Part shown: positions 6,517 through 6,556 of the stretch, piece after piece
How positions within the stretch are numbered: position 1 is the first letter of the stretch
Layout: the number at the start of each line of letters is the position of its first letter
Source of the DNA: a candidate division NPL-UPA2 bacterium
Lineage (GTDB): Bacteria; Bacillota; UBA994
Reading direction: 5' to 3'
Assembly: GCA_018725205.1 (NCBI GenBank)
Contig: QLUB01000099.1
Location: 1-6,556 of the forward strand
Length of the DNA: 6,556 nt
Notes under the pieces: generated by a model
What the model was told of the DNA's origin: nothing
Database searches by the model: none
Seen by the model: the letters and a program-made list of their open reading frames with translations, nothing else
Made by a program: the position numbers and the translations under genes

Positions 6517-6543
6517 GGTAAATGCTAAAAATCATGATTTACC
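6517..6543. repeat. AT-rich inverted repeat containing a 12-bp palindrome
   Basis: Arms GGTAAAT (6517-6523) and ATTTACC (6537-6543) flank 13 bases. A perfect 12-bp palindrome AAATCATGATTT (6529-6540) overlaps the right arm. Such dyad symmetry fits a dimeric transcription-factor site, about 230-250 bases before the deacylase start, and may belong to the gene beyond the window edge. Confidence 0.3.
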
Positions 6544-6556
6544 AGGTCTTTGTAGG

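Larger units (their letters stand above)
6292..6556 (-). promoter_or_regulatory. Upstream region of the D-amino-acid operon
   Basis: 265 bases with no convincing gene on either strand; the longest short frames lack ribosome sites and family resemblance. AT content rises compared with the coding parts, as expected of a promoter region. It holds a perfect TATAAT (6304-6309, - strand) and two inverted repeats (6378-6395; 6517-6543) that could be regulator sites. The gene to the right of the window is unknown, so part of this region may serve it instead. Confidence 0.5.

Noticed and set aside
1..6556. CRISPR array, insertion sequence, tRNA or rRNA
   Set aside because: I saw no spaced direct repeats, transposase-like protein, terminal inverted repeats with target duplications, or RNA-gene-like stretches on either strand.

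Overview
The window looks like bacterial chromosome of middling to moderately high GC, with strong Shine-Dalgarno sites (GGGAGGA, GGAGGTGG) and a TTG start. These traits, and the resemblance of the encoded proteins to families common in anaerobic Bacillota (Clostridia-like), suggest a Gram-positive or Bacillota-type host. This is an inference; there is no rRNA or other phylogenetic marker in the window.

Layout. Bases 2-1114 (+) hold the C-terminal two thirds of an oligopeptide/dipeptide-type ABC transporter solute-binding protein, cut by the left window edge and closed by a strong intrinsic terminator at 1134-1167. Bases 1168-1605 lie between converging transcription units. They carry one open frame (1285-1575, +) with a hydrophobic stretch that I cannot identify, and a long hairpin at 1592-1626 that spans the end of the leftward operon. 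Bases 1606-6291 (-) are a compact three-gene operon, read right to left: an N-acyl-D-amino-acid deacylase (4690-6291), a beta-lactamase-fold serine hydrolase with C-terminal barrel-like domains resembling D-aminopeptidase (2945-4660), and a class-III aminotransferase-fold PLP enzyme that most resembles the isoleucine 2-epimerase / broad amino-acid racemase branch (1606-2964). Gaps are 29 nt and then a 20-nt overlap. Bases 6292-6556 are the upstream region of this operon and hold a perfect TATAAT and two inverted repeats, but no convincing gene.

How it may work together (inference). A peptide-type binding protein would deliver substrates. The S12-type hydrolase and the deacylase, both without signal peptides, would release free D-amino acids from D-peptides, amides or N-acyl-D-amino acids in the cytoplasm. 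The PLP enzyme would epimerise them to L-amino acids (or transaminate them). The operon therefore reads as a D-amino-acid/D-peptide utilisation cassette. The binding protein is on the opposite strand in a separate convergent unit, so its link to the operon is by proximity only.
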